Assembly: GCF_027625995.1 (NCBI RefSeq)
Contig: NZ_CP115396.1
Coordinates: 3,286,001-3,350,000 of the forward strand
Origin: Hymenobacter yonginensis
Lineage (GTDB): Bacteria > Bacteroidota > Bacteroidia > Cytophagales > Hymenobacteraceae
Direction of reading: 5' to 3'
Length of the DNA: 64,000 nucleotides
A program made the translations under genes and the position numbers. The notes beneath the pieces were generated by a model. It was not told the origin of the DNA. It saw nothing but the letters and a program-made list of their open reading frames with translations, and ran no database searches. This document shows, piece by piece, positions 41,050-49,780 of this stretch. Positions within the stretch are counted from its first letter, which is position 1. Each line of letters opens with the position of its first letter.

Positions 41050-43617
41050 ATGAAACACGCCCTACCCCTGCTACTGAGCACGCTGTTGGCCACGCCGGCC
41101 TTGGCCCAGACGCCGGCTGCCCCTCCTACCGGCGCCCGGCCGGCCGGTGCTACCCCACCCGCCGCCGCGCCGCGCCTGGCGTTGCCCGAAACGCCCAAAG
41201 GCGCGGGCCGCATTACGGGCACCGTGCTGGATGCCACCACCAAAAAGCCCGTGGAGTTTGCCACAGTGGCCCTGCTGCCCGCCACCGGCGAGCGGCCCCT
41301 GGACGGCACCACCGCCGACGAGCGCGGCCGGTTTGTGCTGAAGGGCCTAGCGGCCGGCGCCTACCGGGTGCAGGTGAGCTTTCTGGGCTACGGCGTGCGG
41401 GTGGAGAACGTGACGGTGGCTGATGGCCCCGTGGATTTGGGCAGTCTGCTGCTGACGTCCACGGCCCAGAAGCTGGGCGAGGTGACCGTGACCGGCGAGC
41501 GGGACGTGGTGGAAACCAAGCCGGACCGCCTCGTGTACAACGCCGACCGCGACCTGACCAACACCGGCGGAACCGCTGCCGACGTGCTCCGTAAAGTGCC
41601 CCTGATCAGCGTGGACCCCGACGGCAACGTGGAGCTGCGCGGCACCTCCAACGTGCGGGTGCTCATCAACAACAAGCCCTCGGGCATCGTGGCCAGCTCG
41701 GTAGCCGATGCCATGAAGCAGATTCCAGCCGACCAGATCAAGACGGTGGAGGTGATTACCACGCCCGGCGCCAAGTACGACGCCGAAGGCACGGGCGGCA
41801 TCATCAACATCACGCTCAAGAAAAACAATCTGGAAGGCACCAACGGCAGCATGGGCGTAGCGGCCGGCACGCGCAGCTCCAACGCCAACGCCTCGCTGAA
41901 CGTGCGGCGCGGCAAAATCGGGATTAACAGCTCGGCCAGCGGCTTCGCCTTCTACAGCCCCAACCGTAACGACCTGACGCGCAGCGTGCGCGACGCGCAG
42001 GGCACGCTGGTGCCTTCCCTGCGGCAGGAAGGCGACGGTTTCACGATAGGCGGCGGCGGCTTCGGGCGCCTGGGCTTCGACTACGACCCCAGCAAGGAGC
42101 ACAATTTCAACCTGAGCGTGCAGGGAAACCTGTTCCGCAACCAGGGCGACTACGACCAGTTCAACCAGCCGGCCGCGCTGCCCGATTTCACCCGCGCCAC
42201 CGACCGCGCCTTCCGCACCCAGAGCTACGACGCCAGCGGCTCCTACACCCGCACCTTCGAGGGGCAGCCCAAGCGCGAGTGGAGCGTGCTGGGGCAGCAC
42301 ACCCGCAACCGCAACACCCAGCACTACGACCTCGACCAGTTTCCGGGCCGGGCCACCGAGGGCGAGCGGACTTACCGGGAAGGCAGCGACAACCTGAGCC
42401 GCAACCTTGAAACCACGCTCCAGACCGACTACACGCATCCGTTTTCGGAAACTGCCACCCTGGAAGCCGGAGCCAAGGGCATTCTGCGCCGCGTGAGCAG
42501 CCAGTACGATGTCCAGATTGACCCCACCGGCAACAGCCCGCTGGTGCGCAGCGCGGCCCGTTCCAACACCTTCGACTACGACCAGAACGTGCTGGCCGCC
42601 TACGCCACCTACGGCTTCAGCTTGAGCAAAAAGCTGACTTCCCGGCTGGGCGCCCGGCTGGAACGCACCGACATTACGGGCCGCTTCACGCAGGGCGAAG
42701 CCAGCCGCTTCACCCAGAACTACACCAGCCTGCTGCCCAACGTGAGCTTAAGCTACCAGCCCGGCAAGCCCGGCCAGACGGTGCGGCTGGCGTATTCGCA
42801 GCGCATCCAGCGGCCCCAGATTTTCTACCTCAACCCGTTCATCAACGCCTCCGACTCGCTCAACATCAGCTACGGCAACCCGCGCCTCAACCCCGAATTC
42901 ACGGACAGCTACGAGCTCAACTACACGACGTTCGTGAAGGGCGTGGTGCTTAACGGCTCGGTGTACACGCGGCGCACCGGCAATGCCATTGAAACGGTGC
43001 GGTTTGTGGATGAGCAGGGCGTGCAGAACCAGACGTTCCGCAACATCGGGCGCAATGCCACCTACGGGGCCAGCCTGTTCGGCTCGTTTAAGCCGGTGCC
43101 GCTCTGGGATTTGAGCGGCAACCTGAACTTCTACTACGTTTCGCTGAACAGCCCGGCCCTGGACGTAACCAGCACGGCCTTCCGCAACAGCGGCCTGATG
43201 TACAGCATCAATATCAACTCCAGCTACAAATTCGCCAAGGCCGGCGACGACACCGCCACGCCGTGGCGGCGCGGCCTGAGCATTCAGGTCAACGCGGGGC
43301 TGAACTCACCGCGCATTCAGCTGCAGGGCCAGCAGCGGGCCTGGGCGTTCTACTCGATGGGTTTGCGCAAAAGCCTGCTCCAGGACAAAGCCGACCTCAC
43401 CCTGAACGCCGACAACTTCCTGCAGGCCACCCGCAACCTGAACACCATCCTGGAAACGCCGCAGTTCACCCAGGAAAGCAACAACTACATCTACCTGCGC
43501 GGGGTGCGCCTGGCCTTCAACTACCGATTCGGCAAAGTATCCACCCAGGCCCCGAAACGCCGCAAAGGCATCCAGAACGACGACGCCAAACAAGGCGAAG
43601 GCAGCGGCCAGCAGTAG
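41050..43617 (+). CDS. TonB-dependent receptor-like outer membrane protein with carboxypeptidase-type N-domain
   Basis: 855 aa. Signal peptide MKHALPLLLSTLLATPALAQ, a Pro/Ala-rich stretch, a CarboxypepD_reg-like beta-sandwich (ITGTVLDATTKKPVEFATVA, then LKGLAAGAYRVQVSFLGYG), a plug (KPDRLVYNADRDLTNTGGTA, VRVLINNKPSG) and a long barrel ending AFNYRFGKVS. A hydrophilic tail of about 30 residues follows the barrel, which is unusual, since the last strand normally ends the protein. It belongs to the outer membrane beta-barrel family common in this phylum; the substrate is unknown, with no SusD or transport gene beside it. Confidence 0.88.
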   Translation: MKHALPLLLSTLLATPALAQTPAAPPTGARPAGATPPAAAPRLALPETPKGAGRITGTVLDATTKKPVEFATVALLPATGERPLDGTTADERGRFVLKGLAAGAYRVQVSFLGYGVRVENVTVADGPVDLGSLLLTSTAQKLGEVTVTGERDVVETKPDRLVYNADRDLTNTGGTAADVLRKVPLISVDPDGNVELRGTSNVRVLINNKPSGIVASSVADAMKQIPADQIKTVEVITTPGAKYDAEGTGGIINITLKKNNLEGTNGSMGVAAGTRSSNANASLNVRRGKIGINSSASGFAFYSPNRNDLTRSVRDAQGTLVPSLRQEGDGFTIGGGGFGRLGFDYDPSKEHNFNLSVQGNLFRNQGDYDQFNQPAALPDFTRATDRAFRTQSYDASGSYTRTFEGQPKREWSVLGQHTRNRNTQHYDLDQFPGRATEGERTYREGSDNLSRNLETTLQTDYTHPFSETATLEAGAKGILRRVSSQYDVQIDPTGNSPLVRSAARSNTFDYDQNVLAAYATYGFSLSKKLTSRLGARLERTDITGRFTQGEASRFTQNYTSLLPNVSLSYQPGKPGQTVRLAYSQRIQRPQIFYLNPFINASDSLNISYGNPRLNPEFTDSYELNYTTFVKGVVLNGSVYTRRTGNAIETVRFVDEQGVQNQTFRNIGRNATYGASLFGSFKPVPLWDLSGNLNFYYVSLNSPALDVTSTAFRNSGLMYSININSSYKFAKAGDDTATPWRRGLSIQVNAGLNSPRIQLQGQQRAWAFYSMGLRKSLLQDKADLTLNADNFLQATRNLNTILETPQFTQESNNYIYLRGVRLAFNYRFGKVSTQAPKRRKGIQNDDAKQGEGSGQQ

Positions 43618-43624
43618 GTGGATT

Positions 43625-43722
43625 GTTGGGTTGGCGGGTTGGTGGAGTGACTGTCATGCTCTGGCTGCGCCTCTGCATGACGTGCTGGAAACGCCACCAA
43701 CCCGCTAATCCAGCAACCCAAC
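43625..43722. repeat. composite palindrome between convergent genes
   Basis: Outer arms GTTGGGTTG and GCGGGTTGGTGG (43625-43645) pair with 43694-43722, with an 8-nt insertion on the right arm; inside are GTCATGC / GCATGAC (43653-43659 and 43675-43681). It lies between the receptor gene and aroE, and may act as a two-sided terminator or be a REPIN-type repeat. Confidence 0.65.
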
Positions 43723-43724
43723 AC

Positions 43725-44468
43725 TTACCGGTTCCAGATTTTCCAGGCTTCCTCGGCCTGAATGCAGAGCATTTCGAAGCCGTTTTTGGTGTGGGCGCCG
43801 GCCGCCTGGCCGCGCTTCATGAACTCGGTTTCGCTGGGGTTGTAGATGAGGTCGTAGAGGTAATGGCGGGGCGTGAAGGCCGCGTAGTTGAGCGGGGGGC
43901 ACTGCTCGGTATCGGGGTAGGTGCCTAGCGGAGTGGTGTTGATGATGAGCGAATGGTCGGCCAGCACGGTGGGCGTCAGCTCCTGGTACGTGAGGCCGCG
44001 GCCCATGGGATTTCTCGATACCACCCAGTAGCTGATGCCCAACTCACGTAGGGCCACTTCCACGGCTTTGGAAGCGCCGCCGCTGCCCAGCACCAGCGCC
44101 CGCAGACCTGCAGGCACCGGCTGCGGCAAAAACCCGCGTAGCGAGTCCCGAAAACCAATGTAATCGGTATTGTGGCCGATCAGGCGGCCTTCGGGCGCAA
44201 ACTCGATGACGTTGACGGCGCCGACCCGCGCCGCTGAGGGCGCTACCTCGTTGAGAAATGGCCACACCTGCTCTTTGTACGGTATCGTGACGTTGAGGCC
44301 GCGCAGCTCCGGCTCGCGGGCCAGCAGGGCCGGCAGGGCCGTAATGGCCGGCAACTCAAACAGCTCGTAGCGGTGGTCGGATAAGTCGAGGTTGGTGAAT
44401 TTCTGACTGAAATACGTTTGGGAGAAAGAATGCTTCAGGGTCAGGCCGATAAGTCCGAAGGCAGGCAT
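43725..44468 (-). CDS. aroE: shikimate dehydrogenase
   Basis: Reduces 3-dehydroshikimate with NADPH in aromatic amino-acid synthesis. It is 247 aa, at the short end of the family. The substrate site has LKHSFSQTYF (Ser pair) and LNVTIPYKEQVWPF (catalytic Lys), then GHNTDYIGF (Asp), and the NADP site has VLGSGGASKAVEVAL. The motifs are all present, so activity is likely. Monocistronic. Confidence 0.95.
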   Translation of the reverse strand: MPAFGLIGLTLKHSFSQTYFSQKFTNLDLSDHRYELFELPAITALPALLAREPELRGLNVTIPYKEQVWPFLNEVAPSAARVGAVNVIEFAPEGRLIGHNTDYIGFRDSLRGFLPQPVPAGLRALVLGSGGASKAVEVALRELGISYWVVSRNPMGRGLTYQELTPTVLADHSLIINTTPLGTYPDTEQCPPLNYAAFTPRHYLYDLIYNPSETEFMKRGQAAGAHTKNGFEMLCIQAEEAWKIWNR

Positions 44469-44501
44469 AAGGCAGGCAGGTAGTTTCGGGAGTCAAGCAA
44501 C

Positions 44502-44540
44502 AAAAAAAAACCACCCCGGCCAAAACGGCCAGGATGGTTT
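44502..44540 (-). terminator. terminator of the DedA gene
   Basis: Minus strand: AACCATCCTGGCC pairs with GGCCGGGGTGGTT (two G-T pairs), 5-nt loop, then a T9 run (44510-44502). It lies 42 nt past the DedA stop. Confidence 0.85.
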
Positions 44541-44582
44541 CCCGGAATGTTAGCATCGGATCTGCGCACAGCCCAGCCTGCG

Positions 44583-45242
44583 CTAGGCAGCCGGCTGCTT
44601 GGCCGCGTCGCGTCGCGACTTGAAGAACTCAACCACAGCCGGCAGCACCGACACCACGATGATGCCAATCGTGAACAGCCCGAAGTTCTGCTGAATCCAG
44701 GGCAGGCGGCCCAGGAAATAGCCGGCGCCGGTCAGCAGCGTCACCCACAGCACCGCGCCCACCACGTTATAGCTCAAAAACTTGGTGTAGCTCATGGTGC
44801 CTACGCCCGCAATGAAGGGCGCAAACGTGCGGATGATGGGAATGAAGCGGGCAATGATGATAGTTTTGGCGCCGTGCTTCTGGTAAAACGCCTGGGTGCG
44901 CTCCAGGTGCTCCCGCTTCAGAAAGCGGGAATTCTCGCGGAACACGCGCGGCCCCAGGTAGTCGCCGATGTGGTAGTTGAGCGTGTCGCCGAGCACGGCG
45001 GCCAGAATCAGCAGGCCAATCATGGCCCAGATATTCAGGGGGGAGCCGGGCAGCGCGGCCAGCGAGCCAGCCGCAAACAGCAGCGAGTCGCCGGGCAGGA
45101 AGGGCAGCACCACCACGCCGGTTTCCACGAAGATGATCAGGAACAGGATGGCGTAAGTCCAGGCGCCGTAGTCCTGAATGATTTCAGCCAGGTGCTTATC
45201 GAGGTGCAGAATGAAGTCGAGCAGATGCTTCAGAATTTCCAT
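44583..45242 (-). CDS. DedA family inner membrane protein
   Basis: 219 aa polytopic protein of the DedA/SNARE-associated superfamily, linked in other bacteria to lipid carrier (undecaprenyl phosphate) translocation and to membrane balance. Family motifs are present: FVETGVVVLPFLPGDSLLFA, GDTLNYHIGDYLGPRVF, and the C-terminal FARFIPIIRTFAPFIAGVGT-like stretch with R/G/E residues of the family, followed by two spans. It ends in a basic tail (RRDAAKQPAA). Single gene. Confidence 0.92.
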   Translation of the reverse strand: MEILKHLLDFILHLDKHLAEIIQDYGAWTYAILFLIIFVETGVVVLPFLPGDSLLFAAGSLAALPGSPLNIWAMIGLLILAAVLGDTLNYHIGDYLGPRVFRENSRFLKREHLERTQAFYQKHGAKTIIIARFIPIIRTFAPFIAGVGTMSYTKFLSYNVVGAVLWVTLLTGAGYFLGRLPWIQQNFGLFTIGIIVVSVLPAVVEFFKSRRDAAKQPAA

Positions 45243-45391
45243 GCGGAAGGGCGAGGTGGTAGAATAGAACTACAAAGAAAGCGGAAAGCCGCCGGAGTAT
45301 CGCCGTGGCCCGGCGGCCGGCCCCGGGTTTGGGGCGGTCCGTCGGGGAGAGGCACCGCGCCTGATACGGCAACGGCGCCTTCATGGTCGCG

Positions 45392-46054
45392 CTACGCCAG
45401 CGGCTTTTCCAGAATCAATAAGCGGTTCAGCAGCTCCACTTCCACTTCCTTCACCCGGAAGCCCAGCTGGGGCAGAAACTCGGCCAGCTCCTGCCCTTGA
45501 ATACTTAGGTGAGCAGCCGTAAGCGTGTTGGCCAGCACCCGGCCGCCGGGCGTGAGCAGCCGCCAGACCTGCTGCCAGAAGTCCTCGGTGCGGAGGCCGG
45601 CCGGCAGGTCGAGGTCAATGAACAGGTCGATAATAATCAGGTCGAAGGAAGCGGCCGGGGCCGTGCGCACCCAGGCAAAGGCATCGGCGCACACGATGGC
45701 CAGGTCGGGGCCGGGCTGAATGTTGAACTCCGTAGCGGCCAGCTGGATGATGGTGGGGTCGAGCTCGATGGCGGTGAGGTGTCCGGCGGCGGGGTGCTCC
45801 TTGCGCAGGGTTTCCACTACGGAGCCGCCGCCCAGCCCCAGCAGCAGCAGTTGCCGGGCTGTTTCGGGCGCCACAAACAGCAGCCCGTAGCGCAGCACCC
45901 GCTGCAACGAGCCGTAGGAATAGTTGGCGTGGCGCGTATCCAGCAGCTTGCGGCCCCGGTACCACGTCACTTCCAGCGGCCCGTTGATGGCCGACGTGGT
46001 GGTGCGGGTCAGGGGAATCAGGTAGCTCAGGTAGCGGCGGAGGAAGGTCAGCAT
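45392..46054 (-). CDS. spermidine-synthase-like SAM-dependent methyltransferase fold protein
   Basis: 220 aa from ATG 46054. The Rossmann SAM-type core has LLLLGLGGGSVVETL and the Asp-type loop LTAIELDPTIIQLA, and a following FDLIIIDLFIDLDLP, the D-L-F variant seen in polyamine synthase-like proteins rather than the D-x-x-D-P of true spermidine synthase. An active-site Asp is therefore uncertain. No partner decarboxylase gene is adjacent. Function unassigned. Confidence 0.75.
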   Translation of the reverse strand: MLTFLRRYLSYLIPLTRTTTSAINGPLEVTWYRGRKLLDTRHANYSYGSLQRVLRYGLLFVAPETARQLLLLGLGGGSVVETLRKEHPAAGHLTAIELDPTIIQLAATEFNIQPGPDLAIVCADAFAWVRTAPAASFDLIIIDLFIDLDLPAGLRTEDFWQQVWRLLTPGGRVLANTLTAAHLSIQGQELAEFLPQLGFRVKEVEVELLNRLLILEKPLA

Positions 46055-46169
46055 GGTGGCGCAAGGTAAGACGGCCACCTCCGGAAGCGCAAAAGTCCGG
46101 GCCCCGGCAGGCAGCACGAGTCTGTGCTGCCTGCCGGGGCCCGGACTTATCAGGCCGGGGCGACGCTGC

Positions 46170-47084
46170 CTACTGAACGGCTTTCACCTGGTAGCCCTGC
46201 TGGCGCAGCAGCGCCAGCACGCCCTTCGGCCCGCCGAGGTGGGCGGCGCCTACCGCAAAAAACGTAGGCTGGCCGGCGGCCATCTTCTCGATGCCGGCAA
46301 TCCAGCGCTGGTTGCGGTCATCGAGCAGCAGGCCGTTGTACTCGGTGAAGCCGAACAGGCTTTTGCTGCTCATTTCGCGCAGGGCTTCCACCTGCTGCGT
46401 TTTGTAGAGGCCCACCATCTGCTGCATCTCCTGCTTCATGGCAGCCTCCTGGGTTACCATATCGGTCAGCATCTTGCTTTGGGCGGCGTACGGGATTTTG
46501 TCGAAGACGCCGAGCTGGTCCTGCATGGTTTCCAAACCCAGCACCTCTTTTTTCTGCTCCTGGGCCATTTTCATGAACGCGGCCTCGTAGCTGGCAGGCT
46601 GGCAGCCCATCAGGGCCGGCATCAGCATTGAGCCCAGGAAAAACGGCTTGATGGACCCCACCTTGTCGATGGGCAGGCCGGCTTTGGCCTGCAGGTAGGT
46701 GCCAAAGGCAGCGTAGTCGGCCGGCGACATGAGGGTCTGCAGGGTCTGGCCGCCGCTCATCAGCATGCCGGCCTGAGCCTGCTGGGCCATCGTGGGGTCG
46801 TCCATGTCCATTTCCAGCACCACCTGCTTGCTGTTGCCCACAGCCTGCTTCACGGCTTCCGACACCTGCATATCGGCGGGGCAAATCATGTGGATGGTGC
46901 CAAACACGTAGGAAGGCGCGCTCAGGCCCTTGCCTGATACTTCCCACAGCAGCGAGTTGGCAGTGGCGGCCGTAGCCGTGGGCTGGGCCTTGGCAGACGC
47001 TTTGGTGGTTTTTTTCTGGGCCGAAGCAGTGAGCGAGGTCAGCAGCAGGGCAGCGGCGAAGGCGGTTTTGCGAAACAGACGCAT
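46170..47084 (-). CDS. TraB/GumN family protein
   Basis: 304 aa, exported (MRLFRKTAFAAALLLTSLTA then SAQ). The TraB/GumN domain has SYVFGTIHMICPADM (the G-T-x-H motif), a glutamate-bearing QVVLEMDMDDP, and the C-terminal FFAVGAAHLGGPKGVLALLR (G-x-x-H repeat). The paired GxxH and Glu residues resemble a metalloprotease-like site; the role in bacteria is unclear. An in-frame extension upstream is excluded, since the signal peptide starts at 47084. Confidence 0.9.
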   Translation of the reverse strand: MRLFRKTAFAAALLLTSLTASAQKKTTKASAKAQPTATAATANSLLWEVSGKGLSAPSYVFGTIHMICPADMQVSEAVKQAVGNSKQVVLEMDMDDPTMAQQAQAGMLMSGGQTLQTLMSPADYAAFGTYLQAKAGLPIDKVGSIKPFFLGSMLMPALMGCQPASYEAAFMKMAQEQKKEVLGLETMQDQLGVFDKIPYAAQSKMLTDMVTQEAAMKQEMQQMVGLYKTQQVEALREMSSKSLFGFTEYNGLLLDDRNQRWIAGIEKMAAGQPTFFAVGAAHLGGPKGVLALLRQQGYQVKAVQ

Positions 47085-47192
47085 GAGGAGAAAAATAAGA
47101 GAGGGAAGATACTGGCTGAATCGCCTGACCTGGCCATTCATTACAGCATCTCCCCTCTTTTTTTCAGTGCGCGGCTTTCGGCCGCAGGCCGG

Positions 47193-48551
47193 CTAGCTTT
47201 TGCTGGCCGCCACGCGCCACACTTTGTTGCCGGCATCGTCGAGCACCAGCAGCGAGCCGTCGGGCATCGTCGTGACGCCTACCGGGCGGCCGTACACTTC
47301 TTTTTCGCCGGCGTTGGCAATGAAGCCGGTCACGAAGTCTTCCATCTTGCCGGCTGGCTTACCGCCCGCAAACGGCACGAATACCACCTTGTAGCCCGAA
47401 AACTCCGAGCGGTTCCAGGAGCCGTGCTGGCCCACGAAAGCCCCCTGCTGGTAGCGGGTCGGGAACGTCTGGCCTTTGTAGAATGCCAGCCCCAACGAAG
47501 CCGTATGCGGCCCCAGCGCCACTTCGGGCACCAGCGTCTTCTTCACCAGATCGGGCCGCTCGCCTTTGCGGCGTGGGTCTTCCTTGGGGCCGAAGTAGGC
47601 GTAGGGCCAACCGTAGAAGGCGCCGGGCTGCACGCTGGTGAGGTAGTCGGGCACGAGGTCGTCGCCGAGTTCGTCGCGCTCATTCACGGCCGTCCAGAGC
47701 GTTTTGGTGCCGGGCGCCCAGTCCATGCCCACGGGGTTGCGCAGGCCGGCGGCGTAGATTTTCTCGCCGCTGCCGTCGGGGTTTATCTCCAGGATGTTGG
47801 CCCTGCGCTGCTCGTTTTCCATGCCGTTTTCGCCCACGTTGGAGCCCGAGCCCACGCTCACATAGATCTTCGAGCCATCGGCATTAGCCAGCAGGTTGCG
47901 GGTCCAGTGGTTGTTGTAGCCGCTGGCGGGCAGCTCCAGAATCTTCTGGCCGGGGCCCGTGATTTTAGTCTGGCCGGCTTTGTAGGCGTAGCGCACCACG
48001 CCATCGGTGTTGGCCACGTAGAAGTAGTCGCCGAGTACCAGCATGCCCAGCGGCTGGTTGAGGTTGGCTAGGAAGGTTTCGCGCACGTCGGGCTTACCGT
48101 CCTTGTTGGTGTCGCGCAGCAGCGTAATGCGGTTGGCACTGGTTTCCTTCAGAGATTTCGAGGTATCCAGCTCCAGCTTGGCGGCCACCTTCTTCTTGAA
48201 GGAAGTCGGCACCGTGTTGGACTCGGCCACCAGCACGTCGCCGTTGGGCGTGATGTAGGCCCAGCGCGGGCTGTTGAAGCTGCCGGCATACTCCGTAATC
48301 ACGAAGCCAGCGGGCACTACCGGCGTTTTGCCGGCCGGCCAACCAATCACCTTGCTGCGCTTGGTAGCCGACTTGGTGGCGTAGGGCTCGGGCAAAGCCG
48401 GCGCGGTGGCAGTGGGCTGGATAGCAGAATCGGGCGTAGCTACCGTCTGGGCAGGCGTGTTGGCGGGCGTATCGGTGGCGGGCTGGCCCTGGTTGCAGGA
48501 TGCCAGCAGCAGCAGGGCCGCTACCGGCCCCGGAAAAGTCAGGTGTTTCAT
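47193..48551 (-). CDS. PQQ-dependent sugar dehydrogenase-like lipoprotein
   Basis: 452 aa from ATG 48551. Lipobox LLASC (Cys near residue 19), a Thr/Pro/Ala-rich linker to residue ~70, then a six-blade beta-propeller of the sorbosone/glucose dehydrogenase type: TRNLLANADGSKIYVSVGSG, NILEINPDGSGEKIYAAGLR, NPVGMDWAPGTKTLW, AFYGWPYAYFG. The frame stays open upstream into the acyltransferase gene, but that is a shadow. Substrate and real use of PQQ are not shown by the sequence. Confidence 0.85.
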   Translation of the reverse strand: MKHLTFPGPVAALLLLASCNQGQPATDTPANTPAQTVATPDSAIQPTATAPALPEPYATKSATKRSKVIGWPAGKTPVVPAGFVITEYAGSFNSPRWAYITPNGDVLVAESNTVPTSFKKKVAAKLELDTSKSLKETSANRITLLRDTNKDGKPDVRETFLANLNQPLGMLVLGDYFYVANTDGVVRYAYKAGQTKITGPGQKILELPASGYNNHWTRNLLANADGSKIYVSVGSGSNVGENGMENEQRRANILEINPDGSGEKIYAAGLRNPVGMDWAPGTKTLWTAVNERDELGDDLVPDYLTSVQPGAFYGWPYAYFGPKEDPRRKGERPDLVKKTLVPEVALGPHTASLGLAFYKGQTFPTRYQQGAFVGQHGSWNRSEFSGYKVVFVPFAGGKPAGKMEDFVTGFIANAGEKEVYGRPVGVTTMPDGSLLVLDDAGNKVWRVAASKS

Positions 48552-48586
48552 GTCAGAGTAGAATACGGAACCCGTTTCTACCCGCT

Positions 48587-49735
48587 TTAGCCTGATATAG
48601 TTACGTCGGCGGTGTTCCGGGCGACGGATGCCGGGGCAGCCGGGCGGCCCAGCACCCGCCGCAGCCAACGGTTGAGGGGCTCTTCCAGCAGCCGGTACAA
48701 CAGAATGGAGCCTACGTACAGCAGCAGCACGCACACTATCTGGTTGCCAACAACTTCGTACAGCAGCTGCTGAAACACGCCCATATGGATCAGGTAGAAG
48801 GCGTAGGAGCTTTTGCCCAGCAGCACCAGCGGCCCGCTGCCCAGCAGGCGGCGCAGCCAGGTGTCTTCCTGCACCAGCCCCCACAGCAGCGGCCCGATGC
48901 CCACCAGCGGCAGCACCATATTGTTGATAAACATGCCCGGCCAGGTCATCACCCCGAAGGCATACTCCTCGGGGCCGTGCAGCCGGCTTAGGGCCGCCAC
49001 GCAGGCCAGCATGCCGGCCAGGCCCACGTAGGTGAGGCCCTGAAACGGCAGCTGCCCGCCGCGCTGCCGCAGCCACCAGGCCAGCGCCACGCCCGTGAAA
49101 AACTCAGCGGCCCGGCCCAGGTACACGAACTGCAGCAGGAAATCGAAGGAATCGAAGAAGCCGTGCCAGGGCTGCGGCCGCCCGGCCAGCACCAGCGCCC
49201 CGCCCACCGCCAGCAGCACCAGCGGCAGCGCCCAAAGCCAGTGCGCGCTGCGCCGCACCAGCCAGAAAGCCAGCGGCGCCGACACGTAGAACATTTCCTC
49301 GGTGGTCAACGACCAGCCCTGCGCAATGCCGGTGTAGAGGTACTGCTGGAACAGGCCCCGCAGAAACGTGATATTGAGCACGTACTGCTCCAGCAGGTTG
49401 TCGGCCGTGTCGCGCCCCAGGTAATAGCATAGAACGAACGTGGCCGTGGTGAGCAGAAAGTACAACGGGTAGATGCGGGCAAAGCGGTTGGCGAAGTAGG
49501 TCCGCAGTTGCAGCCGCTCCTGCCCCAGGTAGCGGTAGCCAATCAGAAAGCCGCTGAGCACGAAGAAAATGGTGACGCCGATGTGCAGCTCAGCCGCCAG
49601 CGTATGCACCGTCCAGCCGAATTTCTCCGCCGAAAACGGGTTGAAGTGGTGCACAAACACCAGCCCCGCCGCCACGGCCCGCAGGCCCGTCAGGGCCGGA
49701 AAGTATTGTCTGGACTCGGGCTGTGCTGTAGGCAT
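48587..49735 (-). CDS. acyltransferase family 3 (OafA/YrhL-like) membrane protein
   Basis: 382 aa inner-membrane O-acyltransferase, about ten spans. The start has FPALTGLRAVAAGLVFVHHF with the conserved R and H, followed by FFVLSGFLIGYRYLG, and the later R-region LTTEEMFYVSAPLAF. Such proteins acetylate or succinylate surface sugars or peptidoglycan. It starts upstream of the PQQ dehydrogenase-like gene (36 nt gap), so the two may be co-transcribed. Confidence 0.92.
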   Translation of the reverse strand: MPTAQPESRQYFPALTGLRAVAAGLVFVHHFNPFSAEKFGWTVHTLAAELHIGVTIFFVLSGFLIGYRYLGQERLQLRTYFANRFARIYPLYFLLTTATFVLCYYLGRDTADNLLEQYVLNITFLRGLFQQYLYTGIAQGWSLTTEEMFYVSAPLAFWLVRRSAHWLWALPLVLLAVGGALVLAGRPQPWHGFFDSFDFLLQFVYLGRAAEFFTGVALAWWLRQRGGQLPFQGLTYVGLAGMLACVAALSRLHGPEEYAFGVMTWPGMFINNMVLPLVGIGPLLWGLVQEDTWLRRLLGSGPLVLLGKSSYAFYLIHMGVFQQLLYEVVGNQIVCVLLLYVGSILLYRLLEEPLNRWLRRVLGRPAAPASVARNTADVTISG

Positions 49736-49780
49736 TCGGAGAGGATATAGGCTTTAGGAATAGGCGAACCGGCCGGCTAG

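Noticed and set aside
48552-49076. Upstream extension of the PQQ dehydrogenase-like gene into the acyltransferase gene
   Set aside because: A signal peptide with lipobox begins at 48551; the extension is an Arg/Ala/Gly-rich shadow of the acyltransferase reading frame.
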